From NCBI GenBank assembly GCA_958295945.1, contig OY282386.1, forward strand, positions 2,061,371-2,125,370: a stretch of DNA of 64,000 bases. The letters are read 5' to 3'. This DNA is from Candidatus Poribacteria bacterium (GTDB taxonomy: Bacteria; Poribacteria; WGA-4E; WGA-3G). The position numbers were made by a program, and so were the translations under genes. Each line of letters opens with the position of its first letter. Position 1 is the first letter of the stretch. Positions 36,281-45,874 of the stretch are shown piece after piece. The notes beneath the pieces were generated by a model. That model did not search any database, was not told the origin of the DNA, and saw only the letters and a program-made list of their open reading frames with translations.

Positions 36281-36514
36281 ATGAAAAAGCATGAAATCTG
36301 GGAAAGCATTGTTATACTTCTCACAGCAATATTATTGCTGCCATTTTGGTTGTCACGTACCGGTCAGGTGCAGTTCCCTCCGACCATTGCCTCAATACTT
36401 GAAATCTTAGTATATCCGCTTTTGATTGTTCTTGTCGTAATTTTATTGCGTCGATTACGTCGTATCATCAAGGCTTTTCGTGAAAACAAAAACCGTCCAG
36501 GCACTTTTTCATAA
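36281..36514 (+). CDS. Small two-helix membrane protein
   Basis: A 77-residue protein with two hydrophobic helices (about 9-26 and 38-57) and a basic C-terminus 'LLRRLRRIIKAFRENKNRPG'. The positive charge at the end suggests a cytoplasmic C-terminus. No family is recognised. The start is an ATG with only a weak upstream GGA. It sits between ahcY and the PfkB gene with palindromic repeats on both sides, so it is probably transcribed alone. Confidence 0.55.
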   Translation: MKKHEIWESIVILLTAILLLPFWLSRTGQVQFPPTIASILEILVYPLLIVLVVILLRRLRRIIKAFRENKNRPGTFS

Positions 36515-36551
36515 AACAAAAAGCATGTGTACAACCTATAGGAAATGAGAA

Positions 36552-36616
36552 CAACCTGCAGGTGCGCTTTGTATGCAAACAAGTACAAACTTGTAGGTGC
36601 GCTTTGTAAGCGCGCA
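36552..36616. repeat. Two tandem copies of the GTAGGTGCGCTTTGTAAGCGCGC-type repeat
   Basis: From about 36554 CTGCAGGTGCGCTTTGTATG and from 36591 TTGTAGGTGCGCTTTGTAAG (continuing GCGCGC) are two units of the intergenic palindrome family, the second complete and the first decayed. Confidence 0.6.
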
Positions 36617-36674
36617 AATTTATGTAGAAGAAAAATATTATAATCCAATATATTATAGGATCTATGAAGAATTT

Positions 36675-37580
36675 ATGGGAATTTTAATAGTCGGGACAAT
36701 CACATTAGATACTGTCCAAACACCAACGGAAAAGGTTGAAGATGTCCTCGGTGGTTCTGGCACTTATGCGGCTGTTGCCGCAAGTTTTTTTGGGAATCCT
36801 GTGCGTCTTATCGGTGTCGTCGGTGCTGATTTTCCATCTACCTATACAGATTTCCTACAAACACGTGGGATAGACTTAGAAGGAGTAACCCGAGTCCAAG
36901 ACGGCAAATCCTTTCGGTGGGGTGGCAAATACACTGATGATTTGAATGTACGCGATACCCTCTTTACCGAATTGAACATTGTTGCGGATTTCAATCCTGT
37001 TTTACCAGATACCTACAAAGACACATCATATCTCTTTTTAGCAAACGACCCACCCCAATTACAATTGAGCATAATTGAACAGGTATCAAACCCCAAACTT
37101 GTTGTTTCAGATACAATGGATTTTTGGATAAATGAGCAACGAGAAGCGTTAGAGAAAACAATAGAACGTGTTGACATCCTTATCCTAAACGACAGCGAAG
37201 CGAAATTGCTAACAGGTGAATCTAATCTATTGCATGCAGCACGGGCAATCTTGCGTTACGGACCTAAACGCGTCATTATCAAAAAGGGTGAACACGGTGC
37301 TATTAGCATTACAGAAACTTCATTCTTCAGCGCACCAGCATATCCGCTGACAGAAGTAACAGACCCTACAGGTGCAGGCGATAGTTTCGCAGGTGGATTC
37401 ATGGGATATCTTGCCTCTGTTGATGATATTTCGGAAGGCTCAATCCGCAAAGCGATGATGTATGGTACAGTGGTTGCTTCATTTAACATTGAAGATTTCA
37501 GCATCAACCGGCAAAAGTCTGTCCAGTTCAGCGAAATAGAAGCACGATACCAAAAACTCCAAGATGCTGTGCAGTTTTAA
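36675..37580 (+). CDS. PfkB-family carbohydrate/nucleoside kinase
   Basis: Starts at ATG 36675 (MGILIVGTITLDTVQTP), where the family fold begins; an upstream ATG (36597) lies in repeat sequence. The 301-residue product has 'LGGSGTYAAVAASFFGNPVR' (N-terminal GG motif, about 30-49) and the C-terminal 'DPTGAGDSFAGGFMGYLA' with the catalytic Asp (about 228-245). PfkB members phosphorylate sugars or nucleosides with ATP. The GTITLD opening is typical of the ribokinase-like subgroup seen with adenosine/inosine kinases. Since ahcY makes adenosine nearby, adenosine is a possible substrate, but this is inference only. Cytoplasmic. Confidence 0.86.
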   Translation: MGILIVGTITLDTVQTPTEKVEDVLGGSGTYAAVAASFFGNPVRLIGVVGADFPSTYTDFLQTRGIDLEGVTRVQDGKSFRWGGKYTDDLNVRDTLFTELNIVADFNPVLPDTYKDTSYLFLANDPPQLQLSIIEQVSNPKLVVSDTMDFWINEQREALEKTIERVDILILNDSEAKLLTGESNLLHAARAILRYGPKRVIIKKGEHGAISITETSFFSAPAYPLTEVTDPTGAGDSFAGGFMGYLASVDDISEGSIRKAMMYGTVVASFNIEDFSINRQKSVQFSEIEARYQKLQDAVQF

Positions 37581-37678
37581 GTTTAGTTAATTTAGTAGAT
37601 AGGTTTGTGTTGTTATATTGACAAGTTGTTACTATTCCTTGAAAACCATTTAGTCCATAGGGACGATATGTGATATTA

Positions 37679-37774
37679 TACCATTCCATTTAAGGAATTT
37701 CCTGTTCGTAGTCGCGCAATTCATTGCGCCTCTTACATTTCAGTTAAAAGGTAAAGTCAATTATAAAATTGTTA
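37679..37774. mobile_element. MITE copy 3 (96 bp) with TTA duplication
   Basis: Left end TACCATTCCATTT (37679) and decayed right end AATTGTTA (to 37774) are flanked by TTA at 37676-37678 and 37775-37777. The core CTGTTCGTAGTCGCGCAATT (continuing CATTGCGCCTCTTACATT) matches copies 2 and 4. Confidence 0.7.
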
Positions 37775-37873
37775 TTACATGGAAACGGGTTATGTCTCAT
37801 CCCGAGACACTTTCTGAACTACTCGGTTATATCTCTTAGGATCTTTGAAATACAACTTAGCATTGTCAACCAC

Positions 37874-38137
37874 TCACTTCAACAAAGCAAGATCGTCTTG
37901 TTCAGCGTTCTCAACTCTTAAAAGAGTGCGAATGACATCTTCATCAAATTTTCCATATAATTGACCTATTGCAGCATTCAGAAAAGCTGAAGTTAATGTC
38001 GTGACATTATGAAATGAGATTGATATTTTCTTGTCTGCTGTTAGTGCTGAAACCACACGTTCAAATACCTTCTGTCCATCACCAGCAGCAATACATAAAG
38101 GACTACCTACAACTTTAAATAGGGATATTCTTATCAC
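37874..38137 (-). CDS. STAS-like (DUF4325-type) small protein
   Basis: An 87-residue protein. It begins MIRISLFKVVGSPLCIAAGD, has a helix 'GQKVFERVVSALTADKKISI' and then the strand-turn 'FHNVTTLTSAFLNAAIGQLY' (about 42-61). This matches the DUF4325/STAS-like pattern (f.gV..it.sFl...ig.ly). Such proteins often pair with an ATPase or kinase that modulates their target, but none lies next to it. The C-terminus 'ENAEQDDLALLK' ends where relatives usually continue a few residues. It is a compact anti-sigma-antagonist-like fold, and its partner must be elsewhere. Confidence 0.6.
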   Translation of the reverse strand: MIRISLFKVVGSPLCIAAGDGQKVFERVVSALTADKKISISFHNVTTLTSAFLNAAIGQLYGKFDEDVIRTLLRVENAEQDDLALLK

Positions 38138-38233
38138 CCCTGTGGCATGGCAATCTCCCGTGGTGTTGTTTATACATACAATTGATATAAATCCAAAACG
38201 TTGTGAATAGACAATTAGTTTTTAAAGATTAGG

Positions 38234-39610
38234 TTACACCACATGCACAGCCCTACCATAAGCCGCCTCAGCAGACTCCATCACCATCTCCGACAACGTC
38301 GGATGTGCATGCACAGTATGAGCAATATCCATCGCAGACGCACCCAAACGAATCGCAACTGCAGCCTCATGAATCAGCGTAGAAGCATGCACCCCTACAA
38401 TATGCACACCAAGAATATCACCGCTATCCGCATCCGTGATAGTCTTAACAAATCCATCCGCTTCGCCCATACCTAACGCCATACCACTTGCCCCATAAGG
38501 AAACCTACCAGTCTTAACCTCATATCCTTCATCTGTTGCCTCTTTCTCGGTCATACCAGCATGACCAATTTCAGGCAGAGTAAACACACACCACGGAATA
38601 ACTTGATAATCCATCTCAGTCGTTTCACCGAGACAGTTTTGTGCTGCAACCTTCCCTTCAGCAGATGCCACATGTGCCAACAAATACCGACTTGCAACAT
38701 CACCAACAGCAAAAATCCCAGATACATTCGTCTCCATCTGTTCATTCACAACAATTTTACCATTTTCTGTGCGGACTCCGACCTTTTCTAACCCAATTCC
38801 CTCCGAATTATAACGTCTACCGATAGAAACAAGCATCTTTTCTGCAGTGATCTTTTCACCAGCTTCAAGAACTGCCGTAACACCTTCCTCCGATTTCTCA
38901 ACACCGGTTATTTTCGCACCCGTCTGTATAGAAATCCCTTTTCGCTTCATGAATAGTTGAATATGCCGAACAACCTGAACATCTTCAGTAGCCAGAATTG
39001 TCGGAAGCAGTTCCAACACAGTCACTTTACAACCGAAAGCATTGAAAATAGAAGCGAATTCACATCCAGAAACACCACCACCAACAATAAGCAAACTTTC
39101 GGGAAGTTCCGTAAGTTCAAGAATACCTGTCGTAGTCAAGACATCCGTTTCATCAATTTCAAAGATCGGTGGCTCAGCAGGTTCAGACCCAGTAGCAAGA
39201 ATGACGTTTTTCACATCGACCTGTTCAGTTGTGCCATCTGCTTTTTTCACGGAAACTGTTTTCTTGTCTGTTAGAGTAGCCTCACCGTTTATAGTATGTA
39301 TTTTGTTCGCCTTCAAAAGTTGTCCAATCCCACCTGTCAACTTCTGAATTACTTCTGTCTTATGCGAATAAGCCTGTGAATAATCAACGGCAATGTCAGG
39401 AATATTAAGTGCAGGAGTGTTTTCAACTTGCTCAGCAAGATGTGCAATAGAAAAGAGGGTCTTAGTCGGAATACACCCCCTATTGAGACAGGTTCCACCC
39501 CACTCTCCTTTTTCTATAAGACACACGGTGCCACCCATTTGTGCTGCTCTGATAGCAGCAACATAGCCTCCCGGACCTCCACCGATAATTCCAACATCAT
39601 ACATAACCAT
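38234..39610 (-). CDS. lpdA: Dihydrolipoamide dehydrogenase
   Basis: A 458-residue flavoprotein disulfide reductase. It starts MVMYDVGIIGGGPGGYVAA, 5 nt after AGGAG. It has the FAD-binding GxGxxG (about 9-14), the redox pair in 'EWGGTCLNRGCIPTKTLFS' (Cys at about 40 and 45), the NAD motif 'LLIVGGGVSGCEFASIFNAF' (about 172-191) and the C-terminal His-Glu 'TVHAHPTLSEMVMESA' (about 436-451). It reoxidises dihydrolipoamide of 2-oxoacid dehydrogenase complexes or the glycine cleavage system with NAD. No E1/E2 genes are nearby. The downstream stretch is repetitive in A/C on the coding complement, but the frame is intact. Confidence 0.95.
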   Translation of the reverse strand: MVMYDVGIIGGGPGGYVAAIRAAQMGGTVCLIEKGEWGGTCLNRGCIPTKTLFSIAHLAEQVENTPALNIPDIAVDYSQAYSHKTEVIQKLTGGIGQLLKANKIHTINGEATLTDKKTVSVKKADGTTEQVDVKNVILATGSEPAEPPIFEIDETDVLTTTGILELTELPESLLIVGGGVSGCEFASIFNAFGCKVTVLELLPTILATEDVQVVRHIQLFMKRKGISIQTGAKITGVEKSEEGVTAVLEAGEKITAEKMLVSIGRRYNSEGIGLEKVGVRTENGKIVVNEQMETNVSGIFAVGDVASRYLLAHVASAEGKVAAQNCLGETTEMDYQVIPWCVFTLPEIGHAGMTEKEATDEGYEVKTGRFPYGASGMALGMGEADGFVKTITDADSGDILGVHIVGVHASTLIHEAAVAIRLGASAMDIAHTVHAHPTLSEMVMESAEAAYGRAVHVV

Positions 39611-39683
39611 ATCAACTCCTAATTTTGAATGAATACAATTCTAACACAACAAATTAGGCGTGTCAAGGCAGCCATTCAATTGA

Positions 39684-40213
39684 GGTGTGTAAAGTTTTCG
39701 GCACTAAACTCAATATCCGATGAAATATACACGTTTTTTCCAAGAAACTATAAAATAACAAAAGAAATGTTAAATATTGTAAATATTAACTTGACTTAAG
39801 TAATTTGATTATGTTATAATATACATCACATATAACGTGTTGAATAAGGAAGAGAATTATGAAAACAAAACAACGGACACAAGGAATAATGATCATCCTA
39901 CAAACAATCTTTTCAGGACATAGAGAAAGTACAGAAGACGTACAATTTCAAAAATTTCTGTTTTTTAATAGACACCTTACGAACCCTTATGTCCACTGCT
40001 CTTACAGCGACGTACAAAGACGTACAGGTTGTACGTGAATTTGTACGTCAATTGTACGGTATTGACAAAGGAAAAATCTCGGATTTCATTGACAAGACAC
40101 GCGTTCAATGTGAATGTCTTATGTACATTCATCAAGCGCAATTCATTGCGCCGCTTACATTTAGCACCCGGAGAATGCCAAAAGACATTCATACCGTTGA
40201 TTTAGCGTATTAG
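39684..40213 (+). mobile_element. Second copy of the element leader (inverted relative to 3.2-3.8 kb)
   Basis: From GGTGTGTAAAGTTTTCGG (39684) through the start MKTKQRTQGIMIILQ (near 39859) the sequence is about 85-90% identical, by eye, to the minus strand of 3828-3640. It includes the promoter, the AAGGAAGAG site and the start codon. Downstream the frame stops after about 59 codons. A second frame (39989-40213) shares iterated GTAC cores with the other copy at 40010-40065 (five cores in 55 bp). A CGCAATTCATTGCGC core of the MITE family lies at 40139. I read it as a decayed element. Neither frame resembles a known protein. Confidence 0.55.
39791..39820 (+). promoter_or_regulatory. Conserved sigma70 promoter in the second element copy
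   Basis: TTGACT (39791-39796) and TATAAT (39815-39820) at 18-nt spacing, same as in the copy at 3693-3722. Conservation in both copies suggests they were once functional. Confidence 0.65.
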
Positions 40214-40392
40214 GCATTGATTTGGATTGATTGTTTTTACCAACATCGGAGCGGCTAATCTTAACAATCGCACTCTGTAACATCAGACTCACAATCCTGA
40301 AAATCCTGGTTCAGACAAGAAACTCCTAATTTAGCCAAAAATCAACAACTTTCTACAGATTCACAAAAAACTATAAATATTATTACTTTTAC

Positions 40393-40422
40393 TTGACAAT
40401 TACTTATACAAATAGTATAAGT
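40393..40422 (+). promoter_or_regulatory. Promoter overlapped by ACTTATAC palindrome (operator-like)
   Basis: TTGACA (40393-40398) and TATAAG (40416-40421) are spaced by 17 nt. ACTTATAC (40402-40409) and GTATAAGT (40415-40422) form an 8-bp inverted repeat with a 5-nt centre over the spacer and -10 box, the position of a repressor site. No obvious gene follows for about 900 bp. Confidence 0.55.
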
Positions 40423-40897
40423 AACAGATGTTTAGAATGTAGACCCAAATCGGCAATGCAAGTTTAGAGACTCAGGAGGTGGCGCAGTTCCCTGAAGAAC
40501 CGACAACACGGGAGCTTAAATTGACAACCACAACTGCCGATTGTTGCGAAAAACCAGTATGTAAAGTTGGAACCCATAAAACCGAATTTAGGTTTTGCAT
40601 TCCACTCTTATATATCTCTTGCTGCCAGTGGCAGTTCGTATCGCACAGGATACAATCTATAGGTAAAATGTCATGTTACCCCAAAACCAAAGAAGAGTAA
40701 CACAGACAGAATTAACAAAAATCACATTTATCAAATGGGGTGTGATGTCGTGTATCCACACCTTGAATAATTCATGTAAGGACACAAAAAACTTAAATCA
40801 CAAAACGTACCGGATCCAAAAATTGAAATTTGCAGAAATGTGCACAAAAAAACACTCACAAACCCATACACAGACAGTACTCACAACCCGGTACGAA

Positions 40898-40941
40898 AAA
40901 CCGTACCGTAAAACGAAAAAACGCACTTTACGGTACGGTTT
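40898..40941. repeat. Perfect 15-bp inverted repeat
   Basis: AAACCGTACCGTAAA (40898-40912) and TTTACGGTACGGTTT (40927-40941) are perfectly complementary with a 14-nt A-rich loop. The arms contain GTAC, like the iterated motif of the nearby element copy. There is no T-run after it, so it is not a clear terminator. It could be an RNA hairpin or a protein-binding site. Confidence 0.75.
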
Positions 40942-41160
40942 CAAGAACGCAAGAAATCAATGGATTTACATGTCATTTAATCATTTTCTTGGAGACCTTT
41001 CTAACCCCGATTGATAGCAGAAACATAAAATACAACCAAACAATACCATTTGTAATAGGTATTCTTTTTTTGATAAACGTCATTCATAAATGGAAACGAT
41101 GAGGCACCAACTCTTAACCGCGTAATCTGTGTAATCCGAGATTCAGAAACAAAATAATTC

Positions 41161-41189
41161 TTGACGATTCAACGATTTTAGGATATACT
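41161..41189 (+). promoter_or_regulatory. Candidate promoter for gltB
   Basis: TTGACG (41161-41166) and TATACT (41184-41189) with 17-nt spacing, about 120 bp before the gltB start. A TAAGGAG motif follows at 41214. Confidence 0.55.
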
Positions 41190-41309
41190 ATATACTTGTG
41201 AATAGAGTTAACCTAAGGAGAAAAGGAAAGAAAATAGTTATATTTATTACATGACGGTATCTAAACTATTGTTATATCGGCTTTTATATTAGATCATATT
41301 ATTTAACGG

Positions 41310-44300
41310 ATGCCGACAATCTTGATTACTTGGAGTATGAGTTTACAAATGCACGAACATTTATATGAGAAAGATGCTTGTGGGGTAGGTTTTATAGCAA
41401 ATCGTTCAGGCAATCGAAGCCACGCAATCTTGGAGATGGCAATACAGGCAGTCACAAATTTGACACACCGAGGCGCAGTTGCTGCCGATGCAAAAACAGG
41501 CGATGGAGCAGGTATCCTCACACAGATCCCAGAGAAATTATTTCAAAAAGAATTACACAGAGTCGGAGCACGTATAGATTCAATTAACGACCTTGCTGTT
41601 GGCACTATTTTCCTATCAAAGAACGACCCTGTTGCAAAAGAACGTAGTCAGAAGATCGTAGAAGACATTTTACACCACTATGGATTTCCGTTACTTAGAT
41701 GGCGTGCCGTTCCTATTGATGATTCTTCACTTGGAGAAAAAGCAATGGCAACATCGCCATTGATTCAACAGGTGCTTATTGGAAGACCGAACCATATTAC
41801 TCTTGACAATTATGAGCACCGCCTCTATCTTATTTGCAAGGAAATTGAACATCAGGTTGTAGAAGAGCAACTTCCCGATTTTCATATTGCCTCATTCTCA
41901 CACCGCACCATAGTATATAAAGGACTCCTTGTTGCCCCACAACTGGCAATGTTTTATTCTGACCTTTGCAATGATGATTTTGAAGCATCATTAGCAGTTT
42001 TTCACCAGCGATACAGCACGAATACTTCATCCACATGGCCCCTTGCCCAGCCGTTCCGTATGCTCGCGCATAACGGTGAGATTAACACCTTGATGGGAAA
42101 TAGAAATTGGATGCGCGCTCGTGAAGCAGAATTATCTTCGCCTATTTGGAAAGAAGATATCAAAAGACTTACACCGATTATCAATCCTTATGGAAGCGAT
42201 TCTATGAGTCTTGATAACGCATTGGAATTATTGACACATTCTGACAGAAGTATCCTCCATTCAATGATGTGTCTAATACCAGAAGCTTATGAACAGATAT
42301 CAGATATGTCCGAGGAACTGAAAAACTGCTATCAATACCTCTCATGCGTTAGCGAACCTTGGGACGGTCCGGCTGCCGTTGCGTTCACAGATGGCATTAT
42401 TGTCGGAGCATGTTTGGATAGAAACGGACTAAGACCCGCACGATATAAAGTAACAGATGACGGTCTTGTTGTCATGGGATCTGAAGTTGGTATCATTGAA
42501 TTGGATGACAGTCGTGTCGTCAGAAAAGGACGATTAGGTCCAGGCCAAATGATTGCTGTTGATACGCTACGCAGCGAACTGCTATTGGATACAGATATAA
42601 AACATGAAGTGGCACATCATAAACCTTATGCAAAATGGATCAATCAACGTACACATTTAAGCGATCTAAATCCTCAGGCACCAGGCACAATTACACCAAT
42701 ACCAGACGATCTACAGACTCAACAAAAGGCATTTGGTTATATGATTGAAGATGTGGAACGGTTTATAAAACCGATGGTCCTTCAAGCGAAAGAATCAGTT
42801 GGTTCTATGGGAGATGATACGCCGCCTGCTGTCATTTCACGGAATCCACGCCTACTTTATCACTATTTTAAGCAGCTTTTCGCACAAGTTACCAATCCCG
42901 CAATTGACTCACTGAGAGAACGCCTAGTAATGTCTCTAACGACCTATATCGGAAAACGACACAGTCTACTGACAGAGACCGAACACCACGCAAAAGTAAT
43001 TCGATTGACTTCACCTATTTTGACAAACGAAGAATTAGAGACTTTGAAGACACAAGCCTTACCTGACTTCAAACACACTACAATTCCTGTCTGTTTCCCA
43101 GTTTCCTCTGGTACACAGGGATTAGAAAAGGCACTTGATACTTTGTGTGAAAATGTCTTAGATGCCGTATCTGCTGGAAACACGTTATTGGTCTTGAGTG
43201 ATAAACAAGCCAATGCAGAATCTGCTCCGATACCAATGTTGCTTGCCGTAGGTGCAGTACATCATCATCTCATCCGAGAAGGTAAACGGATGCAAGTCAG
43301 CCTAATCGTCGAAGCAGGAGACCCGCGTGAAGAACATCATTATGCTGTACTACTTGGATATGGTGCTGATGCTATCAATCCTTACCTCGCATTTTCTACA
43401 ATTGCCCAACTTGCTGAAAATGACGAATTTGAAGAACTTAACACAGAGCAAGCGATCAATAACTATAAAGAAGCAGTTGAAAAAGGCATTTTGAAGATTA
43501 TGGCAAAAATGGGAATTTCAACAGTATCAAGTTATCGAGGAGCACAGATTTTTGAAGCAATTGGCATTAATTCCTCAGTTATTGATAGATGTTTTACAGG
43601 CACACCATCAAGGTTAAGCGGAATTGGGTTTGAACATATCGCTGCCGAAACTCTCCATTTCCATACAAAAGCATTTGGAGGAACGGACGACAGAAGAACT
43701 TTACAAGAAGCAGGTTATTTCAGATTTCGTAGAAACGGTGAATTTCACGCATTTAATCCAACCGTATTCAAGGCAATGCACAAATTTGTCAAAAGCGGTG
43801 ATGCTGAAGATTATGCACAATATGCCGAAGCAGTTGAAGAAGGCGATCCATCCAGTCTACGCGATTTACTCGCCTTCAAACCGAGTTCTCCTATTCCCAT
43901 TGAGGATGTTGAACCCGCAGAAGATATCGTTCGTCGCTTTACCACAGGAAGTATGTCTTTTGGTGCATTAAGCCGAGAAACACACGAAACCTTGGCTATC
44001 GCAATGAACAGACTCGGGGCAAAGTCAGGTAGTGGTGAAGGTGGTGAAGACACAGGTCGTTTTGTTAAACAGCCGAATGGTGATCTTGCGTCAAGTGCAA
44101 TAAAACAAGTCGCATCCGGACGCTTCGGTGTAACACCACAATATCTTGCATCCGCACGTGAGTTAGAGATTAAAATGGCTCAGGGTTCTAAACCTGGGGA
44201 AGGTGGACAAATTCCCGGACATAAAGTTACCCTTGAAATTGCAAAGATTCGGAACTCTGTTCCAGGAGTCCCTTTAATATCCCCACCACCACATCACGAT

Positions 44301-45830
44301 ATCTATTCAATTGAAGACCTCGCACAATTAATCTATGACCTCAAACAAGTTAACCCACGCGCAAAAGTTGCTGTCAAACTCGTTTCAGAATTCCTAATCG
44401 GAACTATCGCTTCTGGTGTCGCAAAAGGATACGCAGATGTAATCCAAATAAGTGGACATGAAGGCGGTACTGGAGCCTCTCCACTCAGTTCCATCAAGAA
44501 TGCTGGCACGCCATGGGAACTCGGTCTCGCAGAAACACAACACCGACTCGTTGAAAATGAACTACGCGAACGGGTTGTGCTAAGAGTTGATGGTGGGATG
44601 CGTTCAGGGCGCGACATCGTCATCGCAGCGATGTTAGGAGCAGAGGAATATGGATTCGGCACTTCAGCAATGGTGGCAACAGGGTGTGTTATGGCACGTC
44701 AATGCCATCTAAACACTTGTCCTGTAGGCGTTGCCACACAAGACCCCGCACTCCGCGCAAAATATCCCGGTACTCCTGAAATGGTCGTCAACTTTATGCT
44801 CGGAGTAGCAAATGAGGTGCGGACTATTCTCGCGAATTTAGGACACAAAACCTTAAACGATGTTATCGGTCGGCCAGAATTGTTAGAACTCGCAGACTTA
44901 GTTGACTATCCAAAAGCTGCTACCCTTGACCTAACAGAGATCCTCTCCCCCGCAGACCCCACAGGTGAAAGCCCGCGTTATCATTTACAGGAACGTAATA
45001 ATCGTGTTGATACACCATTAGATGACAAAATTTTGGTTGATGCAGCGACTGCAATTGAAAAAACAGAGCCTATTCAACTTTCATATTCAATTCGGAATAC
45101 ACACCGAACTGTTGGTGCTAAACTATCTGGTGAAATTGCATTTCAATACGGAGACACACCATTGCCGAAAGAGACCATCCGATGTCACTTTAAAGGCAGT
45201 GCAGGACAGAGTTTCGGGGCATTTTGTATTAGTGGACTACAACTCGTTCTAACCGGTGAAGCGAATGACTATGTTGGAAAATGTATGGCAGGTGGTGTAA
45301 TTGTCATCAAACCTTCAACTGACGCGCGTTTCAAATCACATGAGAATACCATCATCGGTAACACTGTGCTGTATGGAGCAACAAGTGGTGCCTTATATGC
45401 CGCAGGAAGAGCCGGTGAACGCTTCTGTGTACGTAACAGTGGAGCAACAGCTGTCGTGGAAGGTGTCGGAGACCATGGATGTGAATATATGACTGGCGGT
45501 ACTATTGTCATATTGGGAGAAACAGGACGTAACTTTGGCGCAGGTATGACAGGTGGTTCGGGTTACGTACTTGATGAAAATCAACAATTCGAAAATAAGA
45601 TTAATCCACAACTGATTAAGTTAGAGCCTGTAACAGAGAAGGTTGACGAGGATACGTTAGTAGAGTTGATACAAAAGCATCTTGAGTTGACAGAAAGTCG
45701 TCGCGCTGAACAAATCCTTGCCAACTGGGATGTATTCTTACCACTCTTCTGGAAGATTGTCACACCGCCTCCACCGCCTCCACCAACACCGACGCGGCGA
45801 GTCCGCAAGAGAGTACCCAGAAAAAAATAA
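41310..45830 (+). CDS. gltB: Glutamate synthase, large (alpha) subunit
   Basis: A 1506-residue GOGAT alpha subunit. The N-terminal amidotransferase Cys is in 'LYEKDACGVGFIANRSGN' (Cys about 24 from the first Met); mature enzyme would begin at this Cys after propeptide removal. ATGs at 41337 and 41349 are alternative starts. Then come the central domain, the FMN-binding synthase domain ('GEGGEDTGRFV', 'PGEGGQIPGHKVT', 'SGHEGGTGASPLSS'), the 3Fe-4S Cys cluster 'CVMARQCHLNTCPVG' and the C-terminal GxGxG domain. The last ~20 residues are a Pro-run then Arg/Lys-rich tail (PPPPPPPTPTRRVRKRVPRK), which is unusual. It makes two glutamates from glutamine and 2-oxoglutarate. gltD is not in the window. 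Confidence 0.96.
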   Translation: MPTILITWSMSLQMHEHLYEKDACGVGFIANRSGNRSHAILEMAIQAVTNLTHRGAVAADAKTGDGAGILTQIPEKLFQKELHRVGARIDSINDLAVGTIFLSKNDPVAKERSQKIVEDILHHYGFPLLRWRAVPIDDSSLGEKAMATSPLIQQVLIGRPNHITLDNYEHRLYLICKEIEHQVVEEQLPDFHIASFSHRTIVYKGLLVAPQLAMFYSDLCNDDFEASLAVFHQRYSTNTSSTWPLAQPFRMLAHNGEINTLMGNRNWMRAREAELSSPIWKEDIKRLTPIINPYGSDSMSLDNALELLTHSDRSILHSMMCLIPEAYEQISDMSEELKNCYQYLSCVSEPWDGPAAVAFTDGIIVGACLDRNGLRPARYKVTDDGLVVMGSEVGIIELDDSRVVRKGRLGPGQMIAVDTLRSELLLDTDIKHEVAHHKPYAKWINQRTHLSDLNPQAPGTITPIPDDLQTQQKAFGYMIEDVERFIKPMVLQAKESVGSMGDDTPPAVISRNPRLLYHYFKQLFAQVTNPAIDSLRERLVMSLTTYIGKRHSLLTETEHHAKVIRLTSPILTNEELETLKTQALPDFKHTTIPVCFPVSSGTQGLEKALDTLCENVLDAVSAGNTLLVLSDKQANAESAPIPMLLAVGAVHHHLIREGKRMQVSLIVEAGDPREEHHYAVLLGYGADAINPYLAFSTIAQLAENDEFEELNTEQAINNYKEAVEKGILKIMAKMGISTVSSYRGAQIFEAIGINSSVIDRCFTGTPSRLSGIGFEHIAAETLHFHTKAFGGTDDRRTLQEAGYFRFRRNGEFHAFNPTVFKAMHKFVKSGDAEDYAQYAEAVEEGDPSSLRDLLAFKPSSPIPIEDVEPAEDIVRRFTTGSMSFGALSRETHETLAIAMNRLGAKSGSGEGGEDTGRFVKQPNGDLASSAIKQVASGRFGVTPQYLASARELEIKMAQGSKPGEGGQIPGHKVTLEIAKIRNSVPGVPLISPPPHHDIYSIEDLAQLIYDLKQVNPRAKVAVKLVSEFLIGTIASGVAKGYADVIQISGHEGGTGASPLSSIKNAGTPWELGLAETQHRLVENELRERVVLRVDGGMRSGRDIVIAAMLGAEEYGFGTSAMVATGCVMARQCHLNTCPVGVATQDPALRAKYPGTPEMVVNFMLGVANEVRTILANLGHKTLNDVIGRPELLELADLVDYPKAATLDLTEILSPADPTGESPRYHLQERNNRVDTPLDDKILVDAATAIEKTEPIQLSYSIRNTHRTVGAKLSGEIAFQYGDTPLPKETIRCHFKGSAGQSFGAFCISGLQLVLTGEANDYVGKCMAGGVIVIKPSTDARFKSHENTIIGNTVLYGATSGALYAAGRAGERFCVRNSGATAVVEGVGDHGCEYMTGGTIVILGETGRNFGAGMTGGSGYVLDENQQFENKINPQLIKLEPVTEKVDEDTLVELIQKHLELTESRRAEQILANWDVFLPLFWKIVTPPPPPPPTPTRRVRKRVPRKK

Positions 45831-45874
45831 GTCCTCTTGCTACAGGTAGTATAGATCAAAACTGCCAAGAATTG

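Larger units (their letters stand above)
40214..41160. other. Gene-poor AT-rich region upstream of gltB
   Basis: About 950 bp in which three open frames of 73-113 codons occur, but they lack ribosome sites and their translations are Lys/Thr/Asn-rich with no recognisable fold, so I do not call genes. The region does hold a dispersed repeat (40287-40330), an operator-like promoter (40393-40422) and a 15-bp perfect hairpin (40898-40941). A non-coding RNA from the promoter is possible. Confidence 0.5.

Noticed and set aside
40479..41102. Three overlapping open frames of 73-113 codons upstream of gltB
   Set aside because: No ribosome sites, Lys/Thr/Asn-rich translations and no recognisable fold; probably chance in AT-rich DNA.
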